A stretch of DNA of 64,000 nt from CAVQGZ01 sp963714455 (lineage in GTDB: Bacteria > Actinomycetota > Actinomycetes > Jiangellales > Jiangellaceae): the NCBI GenBank assembly GCA_963714455.1, contig CAVQON010000021.1, positions 1-64,000 on the forward strand, in the 5' to 3' direction. The position numbers and the translations under genes are program-made. This document shows positions 17,418-25,854 of this stretch, one piece after another. Within the stretch, counting starts at the first letter, position 1, and each line of letters starts with the position of its first letter. Under the pieces are notes generated by a model. That model had not been told where the DNA came from and searched no databases. It worked only from the letters and a program-made list of their open reading frames with translations.

Positions 17418-18203
17418 TCAGAGTTCGGTGCGTCGCCACTTGTAGAGCGCGACGGTGACGAACACCGCGCAGGCGAGGGCCGTCGTGACAAGCGCGAGGG
17501 GCGCGGGGATGGGTTGGCCGGTGATGATCGCGCCGGTCACCGACGTGTCGGAGTCGGCGGTGCCGACGACCAGGGCCCAGGGCAACACCATGCCGAGCCC
17601 GGGGATCCCGGCGACGAGCTGCTGGCCGAACGCGAACGCCAAGGGAATCGCGATGACCGGACCGGCAGAGTCGAACAGGGTGCCCAGCATCAGGGTGAGG
17701 GTGAGGTAGAAGAGCAGATTCAGCGCCGGCACCAGGGCCCCGAGCGCGAACCTGGGCACCGACACCTCGACACCGGCGAGCAGAGTCTGCACAAGCAGCA
17801 CCGCCGAGGGGATAGCGATCATGGTGGCGACGACGCCGACGGCGTTCGGGACGAGCTTCGACAGCAAGAACGCGTCCCGGGAGGCGGGTTTGGACAGCAC
17901 CCACGCGGCGGTGCCACTGCGCTTCTCTCCGACGATCTCTTCCTGCATGAGAATCGCCACCGCGATCGCAGCGAACATCGTCATCACGCCATACAGGCCG
18001 AACACGCCCAGGTCCTCCGGGGCGTCCCCCCAGACGGCCACGGCGACGGAGCCGTTGATGACCACGGTCCACAGCAGCGCCTGGGTCCACCACTCCCGGG
18101 TGCGCCACCAGGCGCCGAAGCCCGCCCGCATCAGCGGGGACAGACCGGCCCGCCACCCGTGACCGTGCAACGGCTGCAGTCCCGAGGCCGTCAGGTCACT
18201 CAT
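17418..18203 (-). CDS. ABC-2 type transporter permease
   Basis: 261 aa from the ATG at 18203. Six hydrophobic stretches follow an N-terminal amphipathic segment; the region with EEIVGEKRSGTAAWVLSKP between helices 2 and 3 is the usual coupling segment of ABC-2 permeases whose proteins end in a short cytoplasmic KWRR tail. The start lies inside the end of the ATPase gene (8-bp overlap), so the two are translationally coupled. Together they form an exporter or a membrane-remodelling transporter of unknown substrate. Confidence 0.85.
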   Translation of the reverse strand: MSDLTASGLQPLHGHGWRAGLSPLMRAGFGAWWRTREWWTQALLWTVVINGSVAVAVWGDAPEDLGVFGLYGVMTMFAAIAVAILMQEEIVGEKRSGTAAWVLSKPASRDAFLLSKLVPNAVGVVATMIAIPSAVLLVQTLLAGVEVSVPRFALGALVPALNLLFYLTLTLMLGTLFDSAGPVIAIPLAFAFGQQLVAGIPGLGMVLPWALVVGTADSDTSVTGAIITGQPIPAPLALVTTALACAVFVTVALYKWRRTEL

Positions 18204-19158
18204 CGCCGGAGCTCTTCTCGACCAGGTCGACGAACACGTCCTCGAGCCGGGCACTGGGCCGGGTGAACTCGGTGACGACGAGCGTCTCGTCGTCCAGCAA
18301 CACCCGCTGAAGGCGGGCCGCGGCCAGATCGGTGTCGCTGACCACGATGGTCAACCGCGCCGTGCGCTCGCCACCGTCGACACTCACCTGCGTCACCCAC
18401 GGCTGCTCCAGCAGCGTCATCCGGGCCCGCTGCACGTCCCCCTCGAGCGCGACGACGAAGGTCGGCTGCGACCCCCCCGAGAGCATCTCGGTGAGTGGTC
18501 CTTGGCTGATGATGCGACCGTCCTTGAGGATGCACACGATGTCGCTGACCCGCTGCACGTCATCGAGGATGTGGGTGGAGTAGAACACCGTGGAGGTCGC
18601 CCGGAAGTGCTCCAGGATGCTCAGCACGTCCCGACGCCCCAGCGGGTCCAGCGCGGCGGCCGGCTCGTCAAGTATGAGCAGGTCGGGCTGGTGGATCTGC
18701 GCCTGCGCGATGCCCAGTCTCTGTGTCTCCCCACCGGAGAGAGTCTTGATCGGCCGGTCGGCCTTGCCGGTCAACCCGACCAGCTCGAGCATCTCGTCGA
18801 TGCGCGACTCGATGGCGGCGGCCGGACCGGAGAAGAAGAAGCCGGCAGCGAACCGCAGCGTCTCGCGGGCCGTCATCCGCGGGTAGAAGCGCGGCTCCTG
18901 CGGCAGATACCCCACCTGGGCACGCACCCGCGGACTATCGGTGACCACATCGCACCCGAACACGCTGCCCGACCCCGCCGTCGGCCGGATCAGCCCCAGC
19001 AGCATCTTCATCGTCGTGGTTTTGCCCGCCCCGTTCGGACCCAGGAACCCGAACACCGAATGCCGCGGCACCTGCAAGTCGATCGCATCCACAGCGCTCA
19101 CACCGCCGTACGACTTCGACAACCCCCGCGTCTGCACCGCCAGATCCACCGCCGCCAC
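18196..19158 (-). CDS. ABC transporter ATP-binding protein
   Basis: 320 aa from GTG 19158, with AGGGAGG directly upstream. Walker A GPNGAGKT (41-48), Q-loop in VGYLPQEPRF, signature LSGGE, Walker B DLLILDEPAAALDP, and switch His in YSTHILDDV. The C-terminal 90 residues form the extra beta domain seen in CcmA/DrrA-type ATPases (ends RLEDVFVDLVEK). It pairs with the overlapping permease. No lesions, unlike the related exporter at 2764-4538. Confidence 0.9.
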   Translation of the reverse strand: MAAVDLAVQTRGLSKSYGGVSAVDAIDLQVPRHSVFGFLGPNGAGKTTTMKMLLGLIRPTAGSGSVFGCDVVTDSPRVRAQVGYLPQEPRFYPRMTARETLRFAAGFFFSGPAAAIESRIDEMLELVGLTGKADRPIKTLSGGETQRLGIAQAQIHQPDLLILDEPAAALDPLGRRDVLSILEHFRATSTVFYSTHILDDVQRVSDIVCILKDGRIISQGPLTEMLSGGSQPTFVVALEGDVQRARMTLLEQPWVTQVSVDGGERTARLTIVVSDTDLAAARLQRVLLDDETLVVTEFTRPSARLEDVFVDLVEKSSGDE

Positions 19159-19304
19159 CCTCCCTCACCTGGAGCGACCCGGCCACGCCGGCGGCCCGGA
19201 CACCGACAAACTAGCGTCCGCCCCCTTGCGAAGGGGCCAAGACCAAGCGTGGGATCGGCGTCGCTGCTGCCGCGGCCCTGCCGCTGGCCGCGGTCGCGAT
19301 CGGC

Positions 19305-19700
19305 GTGGACGTGGCCGTGGGGTTCCCCAGCGACACGAACGTGGCGTGGCCGCAGGCATGGGTGGTGTACCCAGTCATCGCCGTCGTGGCCGAGTCGGCC
19401 TTCCACCTGCTGCCGCTGAGCGCCCTGGTGGGACTGACCCGCTCCCACTTCCACGATCTGCGGCTCACCGAGCGGACATGGGTCCTGGTGCTCGCCGCGG
19501 CCGCAGTCGAACCCGTCGCCCAAGCCGTCCTGGGCTCAGGGCTGCTGCCCTTCGTCGTGCCGCACGTGTTCCTCATCGGCGTGGTCGAGATGCTCCTGCT
19601 GCGACGCTTCGGCTACCTCCCCATGGTGGCGTTCCGGCTGCTCTACTACCTGGTCTGGCATGTGCTGTGGGGCCACGCCAGGCTAGAACTGCTCTTCTGA
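19305..19700 (+). CDS. membrane protein, CPBP-like, N-terminus uncertain
   Basis: 131 aa from a GTG at 19305, with three or four hydrophobic segments and AESAFHLLP and WHVLWGHARL late in the chain. The layout recalls CPBP-type membrane proteases, but the EExxxR motif is not seen, so the function is open. The frame is open upstream to 19215 and codes for another hydrophobic stretch (AAAAALPLAAVAIGVD) without a standard start, so the true N-terminus is probably longer or damaged. It is transcribed away from the ABC operon. Confidence 0.5.
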   Translation: MDVAVGFPSDTNVAWPQAWVVYPVIAVVAESAFHLLPLSALVGLTRSHFHDLRLTERTWVLVLAAAAVEPVAQAVLGSGLLPFVVPHVFLIGVVEMLLLRRFGYLPMVAFRLLYYLVWHVLWGHARLELLF

Positions 19701-20146
19701 GGAAGAGAAGGGCGACCGCACGTGGCAACACCTCCGCCGAACCGCGCGGACCTGCCGCGAGCAGTGCGTTCTTGGTCGTGCCGCGAGTAGCCCAACAGGC
19801 AGCGGCATGACCCGCGACGCGGACCGATCGGCGCTGTCCGGGTGACCGCAGACGACAGGTGTTCAGGGTCGTCCGGTGAGCAAACCTGGATCCACGTCTC
19901 CGGGACGCGAAGCCGCCGACTGTCGCTGACAACATGCGTCGGCCACGCCAGCGACAACCGAATGCGCCGCGAGTAGGCGACTCGCGGCGCTGTGACACGC
20001 CCTTCCCCGCGCCTCGTCTGCCGCGACAGTCCCTGGGCCACCGGAGTCCGTCGGCAGTCGTGCTGGGCGGACAGGACTGGTCTCCTGCCCCTTGATCTGG
20101 TCGGGGACGCAGTAGAAGCGTGGTGAGGAAGGGAAGGACGGCAGAC
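19701..20146. other. gene-free stretch
   Basis: No gene supported. It contains a short, weak copy of the dispersed repeat (19788-19830). Confidence 0.4.
19788..19830 (+). repeat. dispersed repeat, copy 4 (short, weak)
   Basis: AGTAGCCCA, identical to the left end of copy 1, is joined directly to ACAGGCAGCGGCATGAC, which matches the right part of copy 2 at 15 of 17 positions. The middle of the long form is absent, as in copy 3. Likeness beyond 19812 is weak. Confidence 0.4.
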
Positions 20147-20332
20147 GTGAGCTACCGAGTGCACCGCTTCGACATCGACATGGAGAAGGACGCCTCCCGA
20201 TTGGAGGCCCTCTTGAACGGCTTGTCCGGCGAGGTCGTGGCCATCATCCCCCACATCAAGAAGACGACTCTGGCCCAGATCTACGGAGCGACTCGCAAGG
20301 TTGACTTCCTACTCATCGTCGAGCGGGCCTAG
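20147..20332 (+). CDS. small conserved-looking protein, 61 aa
   Basis: Starts at GTG 20147 with AAGGACGG upstream; an in-frame GTG at 20120 is possible but less well placed. The product reads VSYRVHRFDIDMEKD, then LNGLSGEVVAIIPHI and VDFLLIVERA. It has alternating strand/helix character and no Cys. Codon use is gene-like. It resembles short proteins often annotated as hypothetical in actinobacteria; function unknown. Confidence 0.6.
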   Translation: MSYRVHRFDIDMEKDASRLEALLNGLSGEVVAIIPHIKKTTLAQIYGATRKVDFLLIVERA

Positions 20333-20512
20333 CCCATCAACGCCAGCACCAGAGACATCGGCGCTTCGGGAGCCCAGCCCCCGTCACGAGGTCGGGCGGT
20401 GGAAGGGGCTTGTAGAGGTCCCGCGAGCAGGAGACATCGCAGAAGTCGTCCCCTTCACAAGGCGGGCGCGAAGGGGGGCGGGCTCACCGCTCCGCGGCGA
20501 TACCCTTGACGC

Positions 20513-20806
20513 GTGTTGATCGTCGACGTCGACCGAGAGCGATTGCGCGAGGTGTGCGAGCGCTACGGGGTCGCCTCCTTGGAGGTCTTCGGCTCGGCCG
20601 CTCGCGACGAGGGCCGGCCAGACAGCGATGTCGACCTGCTCTACGTGTTGAAGCCACAGGCCCGCCTAGGGTTCAGGCTCTTTGATCTTGAGGACGAGCT
20701 CGCGTCCCTCTTCGGCCGACCAGTCGACCTTGTATCCCGCAAGTCGGTCAACAAGTACATCCGCGAGCAGGTGCTCGCCGACGCACGGCCGGTCTATGCG
20801 GCGTGA
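20513..20806 (+). CDS. MNT-type nucleotidyltransferase antitoxin (second copy)
   Basis: 97 aa from GTG 20513. Minimal nucleotidyltransferase fold: FGSAARDEGRPDSDVDLLYV with the GSAAR loop (27-31) and the paired Asp39/Asp41 that bind metal. The C-terminus (FGRPVDLVSRKSVNKYIREQVL) is typical of MntA partners of HEPN toxins. The frame is intact. It overlaps the start of a HEPN gene by 11 bp, but that gene is cut short, so this antitoxin seems to be an orphan. Confidence 0.8.
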   Translation: MLIVDVDRERLREVCERYGVASLEVFGSAARDEGRPDSDVDLLYVLKPQARLGFRLFDLEDELASLFGRPVDLVSRKSVNKYIREQVLADARPVYAA

Positions 20807-20951
20807 GCTGTTGTTGCTGCGCGAGATGCGCGACGCAGCACTGGCGATCCGAGACCTGGTCGGTGGTCGAAGCGCCGAGGAGCTGGAACGAGCAGCCCAC
20901 AGTGGGCGAAATCGATGCAGGGTCGTGGTGCGTCCACAGGCGGCGGAATGA
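20796..20951 (+). pseudogene. HEPN (DUF86) toxin, truncated by repeat copy 2
   Basis: ATG 20796 opens a typical HEPN start, MRRELLLLREMRDAALAIRDL, and continues to EELER at about residue 32. From there the frame runs into the dispersed repeat, which supplies 19 unrelated residues and a stop. Normal partners have about 110 aa with the RX4-6H catalytic motif near residue 75, which is absent. The toxin must therefore be inactive. Confidence 0.75.
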
Positions 20952-20955
20952 CGCA
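20891..20955 (+). repeat. dispersed repeat, copy 2 (65 bp, longest match)
   Basis: Matches copy 1 (1683-1747) at 58 of 65 positions. It starts exactly where the HEPN homology ends. The left end is a perfect hairpin (GCCCAC, A, GTGGGC), and a second small hairpin (GTGG, TGCGT, CCAC) lies in the middle. Likeness to copies 3 and 5 goes on to about 20975. Confidence 0.8.
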
Positions 20956-21136
20956 CCCGGAGTGGACCGGACTGCGCATCTGTGTGCCGGCCTTGGAACC
21001 CGGCCAGGTCGGGCCATCCCGCGTACGGCCAAGGGCGCAGGCCGGGGTGCTCGGCGAGATGCCCTGTGACCCACGGACACGGTCAGGACCGCAGACTCCC
21101 GCGCAGCTGCTGTCGGCACCGTCAGCACGCCTTGCG

Positions 21137-21622
21137 CTAGTTCGTCTGCATCTCACCCACCGAGGTGACAACGCCGGCGGCGAAGTCGACGGTGTCGTTG
21201 CCCTCGCCGGTGAGGTTCTCGTAGTCGCCGGTGCCGCGTTCCACCGTCCATCTGGTCGCGTCTTCGTTGACTCCGCCCATGTCCATCGCCGACATCGCCG
21301 TCAGCTGCTCTCCGAGGACCACCCAGGAGCCCGAGCCGTCCTCGCAGGTCAACTCGTCGTACCAGACGAAGTCCGTCGACTCCCCTGCAATGGCGTCGAC
21401 TTCCTCCCCGGTCATGGCATTTCCCTCGAGGTCCTCGAAGCCGAGTCGAGCAACGGTCGCCGAGTCACAGACGATGCCGTTCTCGACGGCCTCCCCCGAC
21501 AGCGCGATGGTCGCATTCGGCTCACCGATGGGCCACGTCAGTTCAACTGTGGATGCCTCACTGCCGGATCCGCACGCCGCCAGCAGTACCGCCGCGGCCA
21601 CGCCCCACGTTGATCGGTGCAT
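21137..21622 (-). CDS. lipoprotein of unknown function, 161 aa
   Basis: ATG at 21622 with GGAGGTGTG upstream. A short signal peptide ends in the lipobox LLAAC (Cys near residue 17). The mature part is acidic and Gly/Thr-rich, with two further Cys (in IVCDS and LTCED) likely to pair. The composition fits the small lipoproteins related to MPT63/LpqH-like beta-sandwich antigens, but no family could be named. Expected on the outer face of the membrane. Confidence 0.7.
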   Translation of the reverse strand: MHRSTWGVAAAVLLAACGSGSEASTVELTWPIGEPNATIALSGEAVENGIVCDSATVARLGFEDLEGNAMTGEEVDAIAGESTDFVWYDELTCEDGSGSWVVLGEQLTAMSAMDMGGVNEDATRWTVERGTGDYENLTGEGNDTVDFAAGVVTSVGEMQTN

Positions 21623-21836
21623 CACACACCTCCAGTCCTCCTCCACACCTACTCCGCCCCGAGTCGGGTCACCAGAGGCGAGTGCCCCGCGCGGCCCGTC
21701 AGCGGAGAAGCGTCTCGACAGGGTCCGTCCGCTGGCCCGGTAGACGGCGCGGGTCACGTTGCCGTGCGGAACGTGACCCCCGCCGAGCCTAGAGACTGCG
21801 TCCGTGTGGGCCAGGGCCACACCGAAGCCTGTGAAC

Positions 21837-21882
21837 TGCGTCCGCAGGCGGCTGCTATGACGCGCCCGTAGACCGACCGGAT
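21837..21882 (+). repeat. dispersed repeat, copy 5 (diverged)
   Basis: TGCGTCCGCAGGCGGC differs from copy 2 at one of 16 bases; after 4 bp ATGACGC follows at nearly the same spacing, then CCCG and ACCGGA in order. A single-base gap is needed. Weaker than copies 1-3. Confidence 0.35.
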
Positions 21883-21961
21883 CCAAGTTGGAATCGGGCG
21901 TTGCAGAAGCGTTGGTGGATGCCTGCGTGGCTGCGGGAGAACCCGCCGCGCCGGTGATCGA

Positions 21962-22321
21962 CTACTTCGGGTCGAGGGGTCGCGCGTAGCTCAGACCGTG
22001 GTCGACCCAGCGGCTGAGGTCGTCGGCCGTGCTGATTGCCTCGCGGGTGACACGTAGCCATCCCCGCATGGTGCGCGTCCCCATCTCGAACGGTTGCAGC
22101 AGTGGTGGGTCGACCAGGTCGTCGGTGTCGGCGGGATCGCAACGCACCATCAGACCGCCGTGCCCGCTCACCCCGACCGCCATGGTGCCGTGCACAAGAA
22201 GCGTGAGGCCGCCGAACATGCGCTTCTCCTCCAGCCCGTCCTCGCCGCCGAGGCTGCCCCGATAAGAGTCTCGCTCAGTTGACCGACTCCATCCCTCGCA
22301 CGACCGTCCGCGTGAGCGGCG
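21962..22321 (-). pseudogene. TfoX N-terminal domain protein, 5' end lost
   Basis: The C-terminal 90 residues are a clear TfoX-N domain: EEKRMFGGLTLLVHGTMAVGV, then LMVRCDPADTDDL, MRGWLRV and the final YARPLDPK. No start codon with a ribosome site is found before the domain; the frame runs upstream into the IS remnant at 22324. The usual first 15 residues are replaced by an unrelated stretch. The gene was probably cut by the insertion. Proteins of this type are small and often of unknown role outside competence regulation. Confidence 0.55.
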
Positions 22322-22323
22322 GG

Positions 22324-22605
22324 CTAGACGACGGGCGTGTGGCCAGCGGAGGGGTCTAGCTCGTGCAGAACTTGCGCCCAGGTGCCGTCGGCTGACCACC
22401 GGCGATGCCGGTTGTACACCGTCTTCCACCGCCTGTCGCCTGCCGGTACGTCCCGCCACGGCGAGCCGGTCCGAGTCCGCCACAGCACCCCGTTGACCAC
22501 CTGGCGGTGGTCCTTTCACGGGCGTCCGGTCTTGTGATTCCGCTGCGGAAGCAGCGGCTCAAGCAACGCCCACTGCTCATCGGTCAAGTCGTGACGATCA
22601 TGCAC
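22324..22605 (-). mobile_element. IS5-family transposase remnant
   Basis: From GTG 22605 the frame reads LTDEQWALLEPLLPQ, the standard opening of IS5-group transposases (DUF4096), then VNGVLWRTRTGSPWRDVP and WKTVYNRHRRW. An in-frame TGA at 22516-22518 interrupts it after KTGRP, and the homology stops near 22340 before the catalytic DDE part. So only the N-terminal 85 or so residues remain. No terminal repeats were located. Confidence 0.8.
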
Positions 22606-22705
22606 ACGCTGTGACTACCGCACCCCACCCGGAGCCCATTGCGGGACACGCCCTAGCGCTGGCGTCTTGTGCGACCCCCGGACCGGCAGCGGCGGGATCG
22701 CACAG

Positions 22706-22738
22706 ACGTCGCATGCGTTGACGCCGCGCATGCGACGT
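22706..22738. promoter_or_regulatory. perfect 12-bp inverted repeat around TTGACG
   Basis: ACGTCGCATGCG (22706-22717) and its exact complement (22727-22738) flank TTGACGCCG, whose TTGACG could be a -35 box. Each arm contains the palindrome CGCATGCG. The spermidine synthase-like gene starts 12 bp later. A -10 box is not obvious. Likely operator. Confidence 0.55.
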
Positions 22739-22750
22739 ACTGTGGTCGCG

Positions 22751-24259
22751 ATGGTTGAGGACGGCCGACCGGGAGCGACACCCCGAGTGCTGAGCGGGCT
22801 CGCCGGAGCCCTTCTGGTCTTCCTCTCCTCTGGCGCTGTCCTGGTGCTCGAGCTCAGCGCGCTTCGGCTTCTCGCTCCCTACCTTGGCCTGACCCTCGAG
22901 ATGTCCACCGCCGTGATCGGCGTCGCCCTCGCCGCGATCGCGTTCGGGACGTGGGCGGGTGGGCGGTCCGCCGATCGCATCGACCCGGCGCGGGCCCTAG
23001 GGCCGCTTCTCGTGGCCGGGGGAGTCCTGATCTGGCTGGTGCTGCCCGCCGTACGGGGAGTCGGCGAGCTCGTCTCGACCCAGGAGCTCTCGCTCGTGCT
23101 GCTGATGGCCGTGGTGACCCTGTTCGTCCCCGCTGCGTTGCTGTCGGCGGTGACGCCGATGGTCATCCGGCTGGAGCTGCGCGACCTGGACCGCACCGGC
23201 TCGGTCGTCGGTCGGCTCTCGGCTGTCGGCACGCTCGGTGCGCTGCTGGCGACGTTCGTTACGGGCTTCGTGCTGTTCGCTCTTGTACCCACCAGCAGCA
23301 TCCTGATCGTGCTGGGGGCGGTGGTCCTGCTCGCCGGTGCGGCGCTGCTCGTGTGGCAGGCACGACGACGAGCCGTCGCGGTGGGCGCGGCGGCCGCCGC
23401 CACCGTCGGCGCTCTGGCACTGGCCACGCCTGTCGCCTGCGAGGCCGAGACGCGCTACCACTGCGCGAACGTCGTGGTCGACGAGACCCAGCCCACGGGC
23501 CGCGTCCTCGTCCTCGATCGCCTGCGTCACTCCTACGTCGACGTCGACGACCCCAGGCACCTGGAGTTCACCTACGTGCGCTCGATCGCGGCGGGTATCG
23601 ACGCGGCCTTCCCGTCCACCGATCCGCTCGCCGTCTTGCACGTCGGCGCCGGGGGGATGACTCTGCCTCGCTACCTCGCCCAGACTCGGCCCGGCTCCAC
23701 CGGTCGTGTCCTCGAGATCGACGAGGGCGTCCTGACACTGGTGCGCAAGCGGATGGGTCCGGAGCCGCCCGGGGTGGACGTGACAGTGGGCGACGCCCGG
23801 GTCGGACTCGCCCAGCAACCCGGGGGCGCCTACGACGTGGTCATCGGTGACGCGTTCGGAAGCGTGGCTGTGCCGTGGCACCTGGCGACCAAGGAGGCTG
23901 TCGAGCAGGTCCGCCGGTCGCTGCGACCCGGTGGTGTCTATGCGCTGAACGTCATCGACCAACCACCGCTGGCGCTGCTGCGTGCGCAGGTGGCAACCGT
24001 CGGGGCCGTCTTCGCCGAGGTCACCGTGATCTCGGAGCCGGCAACCTTTCGCGGGGAGGAGGGTGGCAACTCCGTGCTGCTCGCGTCGGATGTACCACTG
24101 CCGGTGGATCGACTCCGGGACTTGCTCGATGATCGCGACCCCTCGCTCGGGGTGCTCGACGGCCCGTCGCTGGAAGCCTTCGTCGGGGACGCCGCCGTGC
24201 TGACCGACGACCTGGCGCCGGTGGACCAGCTCCTGACCCCGTACGTCGTCGAACGCTGA
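22751..24259 (+). CDS. membrane-fused spermidine synthase-like protein
   Basis: 502 aa. The N-terminal 215 residues hold about seven membrane helices (SGAVLVLELSALRLLAPYLG opens the first pair). The C-terminal half is a Rossmann-type aminopropyltransferase/methyltransferase fold: HVGAGGMTLPRYLA, then VLEIDEGVL, VTVGDARVGL and YDVVIGDAFG. Such fusions are widespread in actinobacteria; whether they make spermidine is not settled. ATG 22751 is chosen because the ATG at 22730 lies within the inverted repeat and neither has a ribosome site. Confidence 0.8.
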   Translation: MVEDGRPGATPRVLSGLAGALLVFLSSGAVLVLELSALRLLAPYLGLTLEMSTAVIGVALAAIAFGTWAGGRSADRIDPARALGPLLVAGGVLIWLVLPAVRGVGELVSTQELSLVLLMAVVTLFVPAALLSAVTPMVIRLELRDLDRTGSVVGRLSAVGTLGALLATFVTGFVLFALVPTSSILIVLGAVVLLAGAALLVWQARRRAVAVGAAAAATVGALALATPVACEAETRYHCANVVVDETQPTGRVLVLDRLRHSYVDVDDPRHLEFTYVRSIAAGIDAAFPSTDPLAVLHVGAGGMTLPRYLAQTRPGSTGRVLEIDEGVLTLVRKRMGPEPPGVDVTVGDARVGLAQQPGGAYDVVIGDAFGSVAVPWHLATKEAVEQVRRSLRPGGVYALNVIDQPPLALLRAQVATVGAVFAEVTVISEPATFRGEEGGNSVLLASDVPLPVDRLRDLLDDRDPSLGVLDGPSLEAFVGDAAVLTDDLAPVDQLLTPYVVER

Positions 24260-24314
24260 CGCGCCTTGAGTCCGCGGCGTGGCGGCACGCAGCCGCCGGA
24301 CGTAGCGTCGAGTG

Positions 24315-25823
24315 ATGGTCTTCAGGGTTGTCCTGATCGCTTTGCTGGCCGCAGGGACGGCCTGCAGCAGCCCGGGGGCTCCGGACCCCGTGGGAGCGGA
24401 TGCGTCACCCGTTGCCGACTCTGCGGCCCCGACAGCGTCTGCGACAGACCCGACGGCCGAGCCCTCGGTGACGCCGGACACAGCGTCACAGGAGCCGGCC
24501 GATCAGGCGACCCCCGCGACACCCCTGGTGATCGCCACGCACGTCACGATGCCCCGGCTCGATCTGACGTCGGCGCGGGCACGAGCCCTGCTGAACCGCG
24601 GTGTCGAGGGCACTCTTGCACCAGGCTTCGGGGAGCGGGTGGCGTCGATCGTGGCTGCGCCGGGCGTCGAGGCTCCACCCGGTGCCCGGTCGGCAGACAG
24701 CGCCGCCGGTGTGCTGCGAGCTGTGCGCCAGGACCGGCGCACCATCGGGTTGTTGCCGGCCGACGCGGTCGACCCGACCGTTCGCGCTGCCATCGTCGAC
24801 GGGGTCGACCCGATGCGCTCCCCCGAGGACTACCCGCTGACCACCCCTGGCAGCCCACCGCAGGCGGTGGTGACGGTCAGCGTCGGCGGCGACGTCATGA
24901 TGGACCGTCGCGTCGGGGCGCGGTTGGCTCAGACCGGTGACTTCGCCGAGCCGTTCCGCGCGATGGCCGACCGCCTGTCACAGGCAGACATCACCGTGGT
25001 GAACCTGGAGAGCACGCTGGCCGAGCTCGGGCCGCCGACCCAGGGCATCGAGTCGTTCGTGGCCGACCCACGCATCCGCGCGGGGCTGCGCATCGCTGGT
25101 GTCGACGTCGTCAGTCTCGCCAACAACCATTCCGGTGACTACGGGCCCGAGTCGCTCCTGCGCACGATCGACCTGCTTGAGCGAGGCGGCTTCGCGGTGT
25201 TCGGAGCCGGAGCCGACAGGCGACGCGCCGACAAGCCGGCGGTGCTGGTGCGCGACGGCGTCACTGTCGCGTTCGTGGGGTTCAACGCGATCGGTGAGAC
25301 ACCGCCGGCAGGGCCCGGGCAGCCGGGGGCGAGCAGCCTGTCCATGCCTCCCCGCACCGGCCCGCTCGACGAGCGCCGACTCGACCGCATCACGCGCCAG
25401 ATCGAGACGCTGGCAGAGCGGGTCGACGTGGTCGTGGCCGTGCCGCACTGGGGCACCCAGTACACCGCCGTCCCCGAGCCCGAGCAGTCGCAGGTGGGCC
25501 GGGCCCTTCTCGCTGCTGGAGCCGACATCGTGGTGGGCGGGCACCCGCACTGGGTCCAAGCCGTGGAACGCTCGCGCGACGGACGGCTCATCGTCCACTC
25601 GCTGGGCAACCTGGTGTTCGACATGGACTTCTCCACCGAGACGATGCAGGGAGTCGTTGCCGAGCTGGTCGTCTGGGACGACCGTGTCGTAGCAGTCGAC
25701 TACTCCCCGTACGTCATCGGACTGGACTGGGTGCCGCGCTGGGTGAGCCCTACGGGCCGCGGCCAGGACGTACTGCAAAGCATGTGGCAGGCCGGGACAC
25801 AACCCTTCGCCTCGCGGCCCTGA
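24315..25823 (+). CDS. CapA-like (PGA_cap) lipoprotein
   Basis: 502 aa. A signal peptide ends GTAC at about Cys17, followed by a long Ala/Thr/Pro-rich linker. The catalytic-type domain begins near residue 190 with the metallophosphatase-like motifs of the PGA_cap family: GGDVMMDR, NLEST, NNHSGDYG, PHWG and GGHPH. In Bacillus CapA is part of poly-gamma-glutamate synthesis and anchoring; no capB/capC lie here, so the role may be in other cell-wall chemistry. It converges on the M28 peptidase gene. GTG at 24312 is an equal start. Confidence 0.8.
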   Translation: MVFRVVLIALLAAGTACSSPGAPDPVGADASPVADSAAPTASATDPTAEPSVTPDTASQEPADQATPATPLVIATHVTMPRLDLTSARARALLNRGVEGTLAPGFGERVASIVAAPGVEAPPGARSADSAAGVLRAVRQDRRTIGLLPADAVDPTVRAAIVDGVDPMRSPEDYPLTTPGSPPQAVVTVSVGGDVMMDRRVGARLAQTGDFAEPFRAMADRLSQADITVVNLESTLAELGPPTQGIESFVADPRIRAGLRIAGVDVVSLANNHSGDYGPESLLRTIDLLERGGFAVFGAGADRRRADKPAVLVRDGVTVAFVGFNAIGETPPAGPGQPGASSLSMPPRTGPLDERRLDRITRQIETLAERVDVVVAVPHWGTQYTAVPEPEQSQVGRALLAAGADIVVGGHPHWVQAVERSRDGRLIVHSLGNLVFDMDFSTETMQGVVAELVVWDDRVVAVDYSPYVIGLDWVPRWVSPTGRGQDVLQSMWQAGTQPFASRP

Positions 25824-25854
25824 CAGGCAGGCGGTGCCCACCATGCAGGAGCAT

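Noticed and set aside
22997..24481. 494-aa open frame on the minus strand
   Set aside because: It lies opposite the spermidine synthase-like gene, shows no domain, and has the His/Gln/Arg-rich make-up of an antisense frame in GC-rich DNA.
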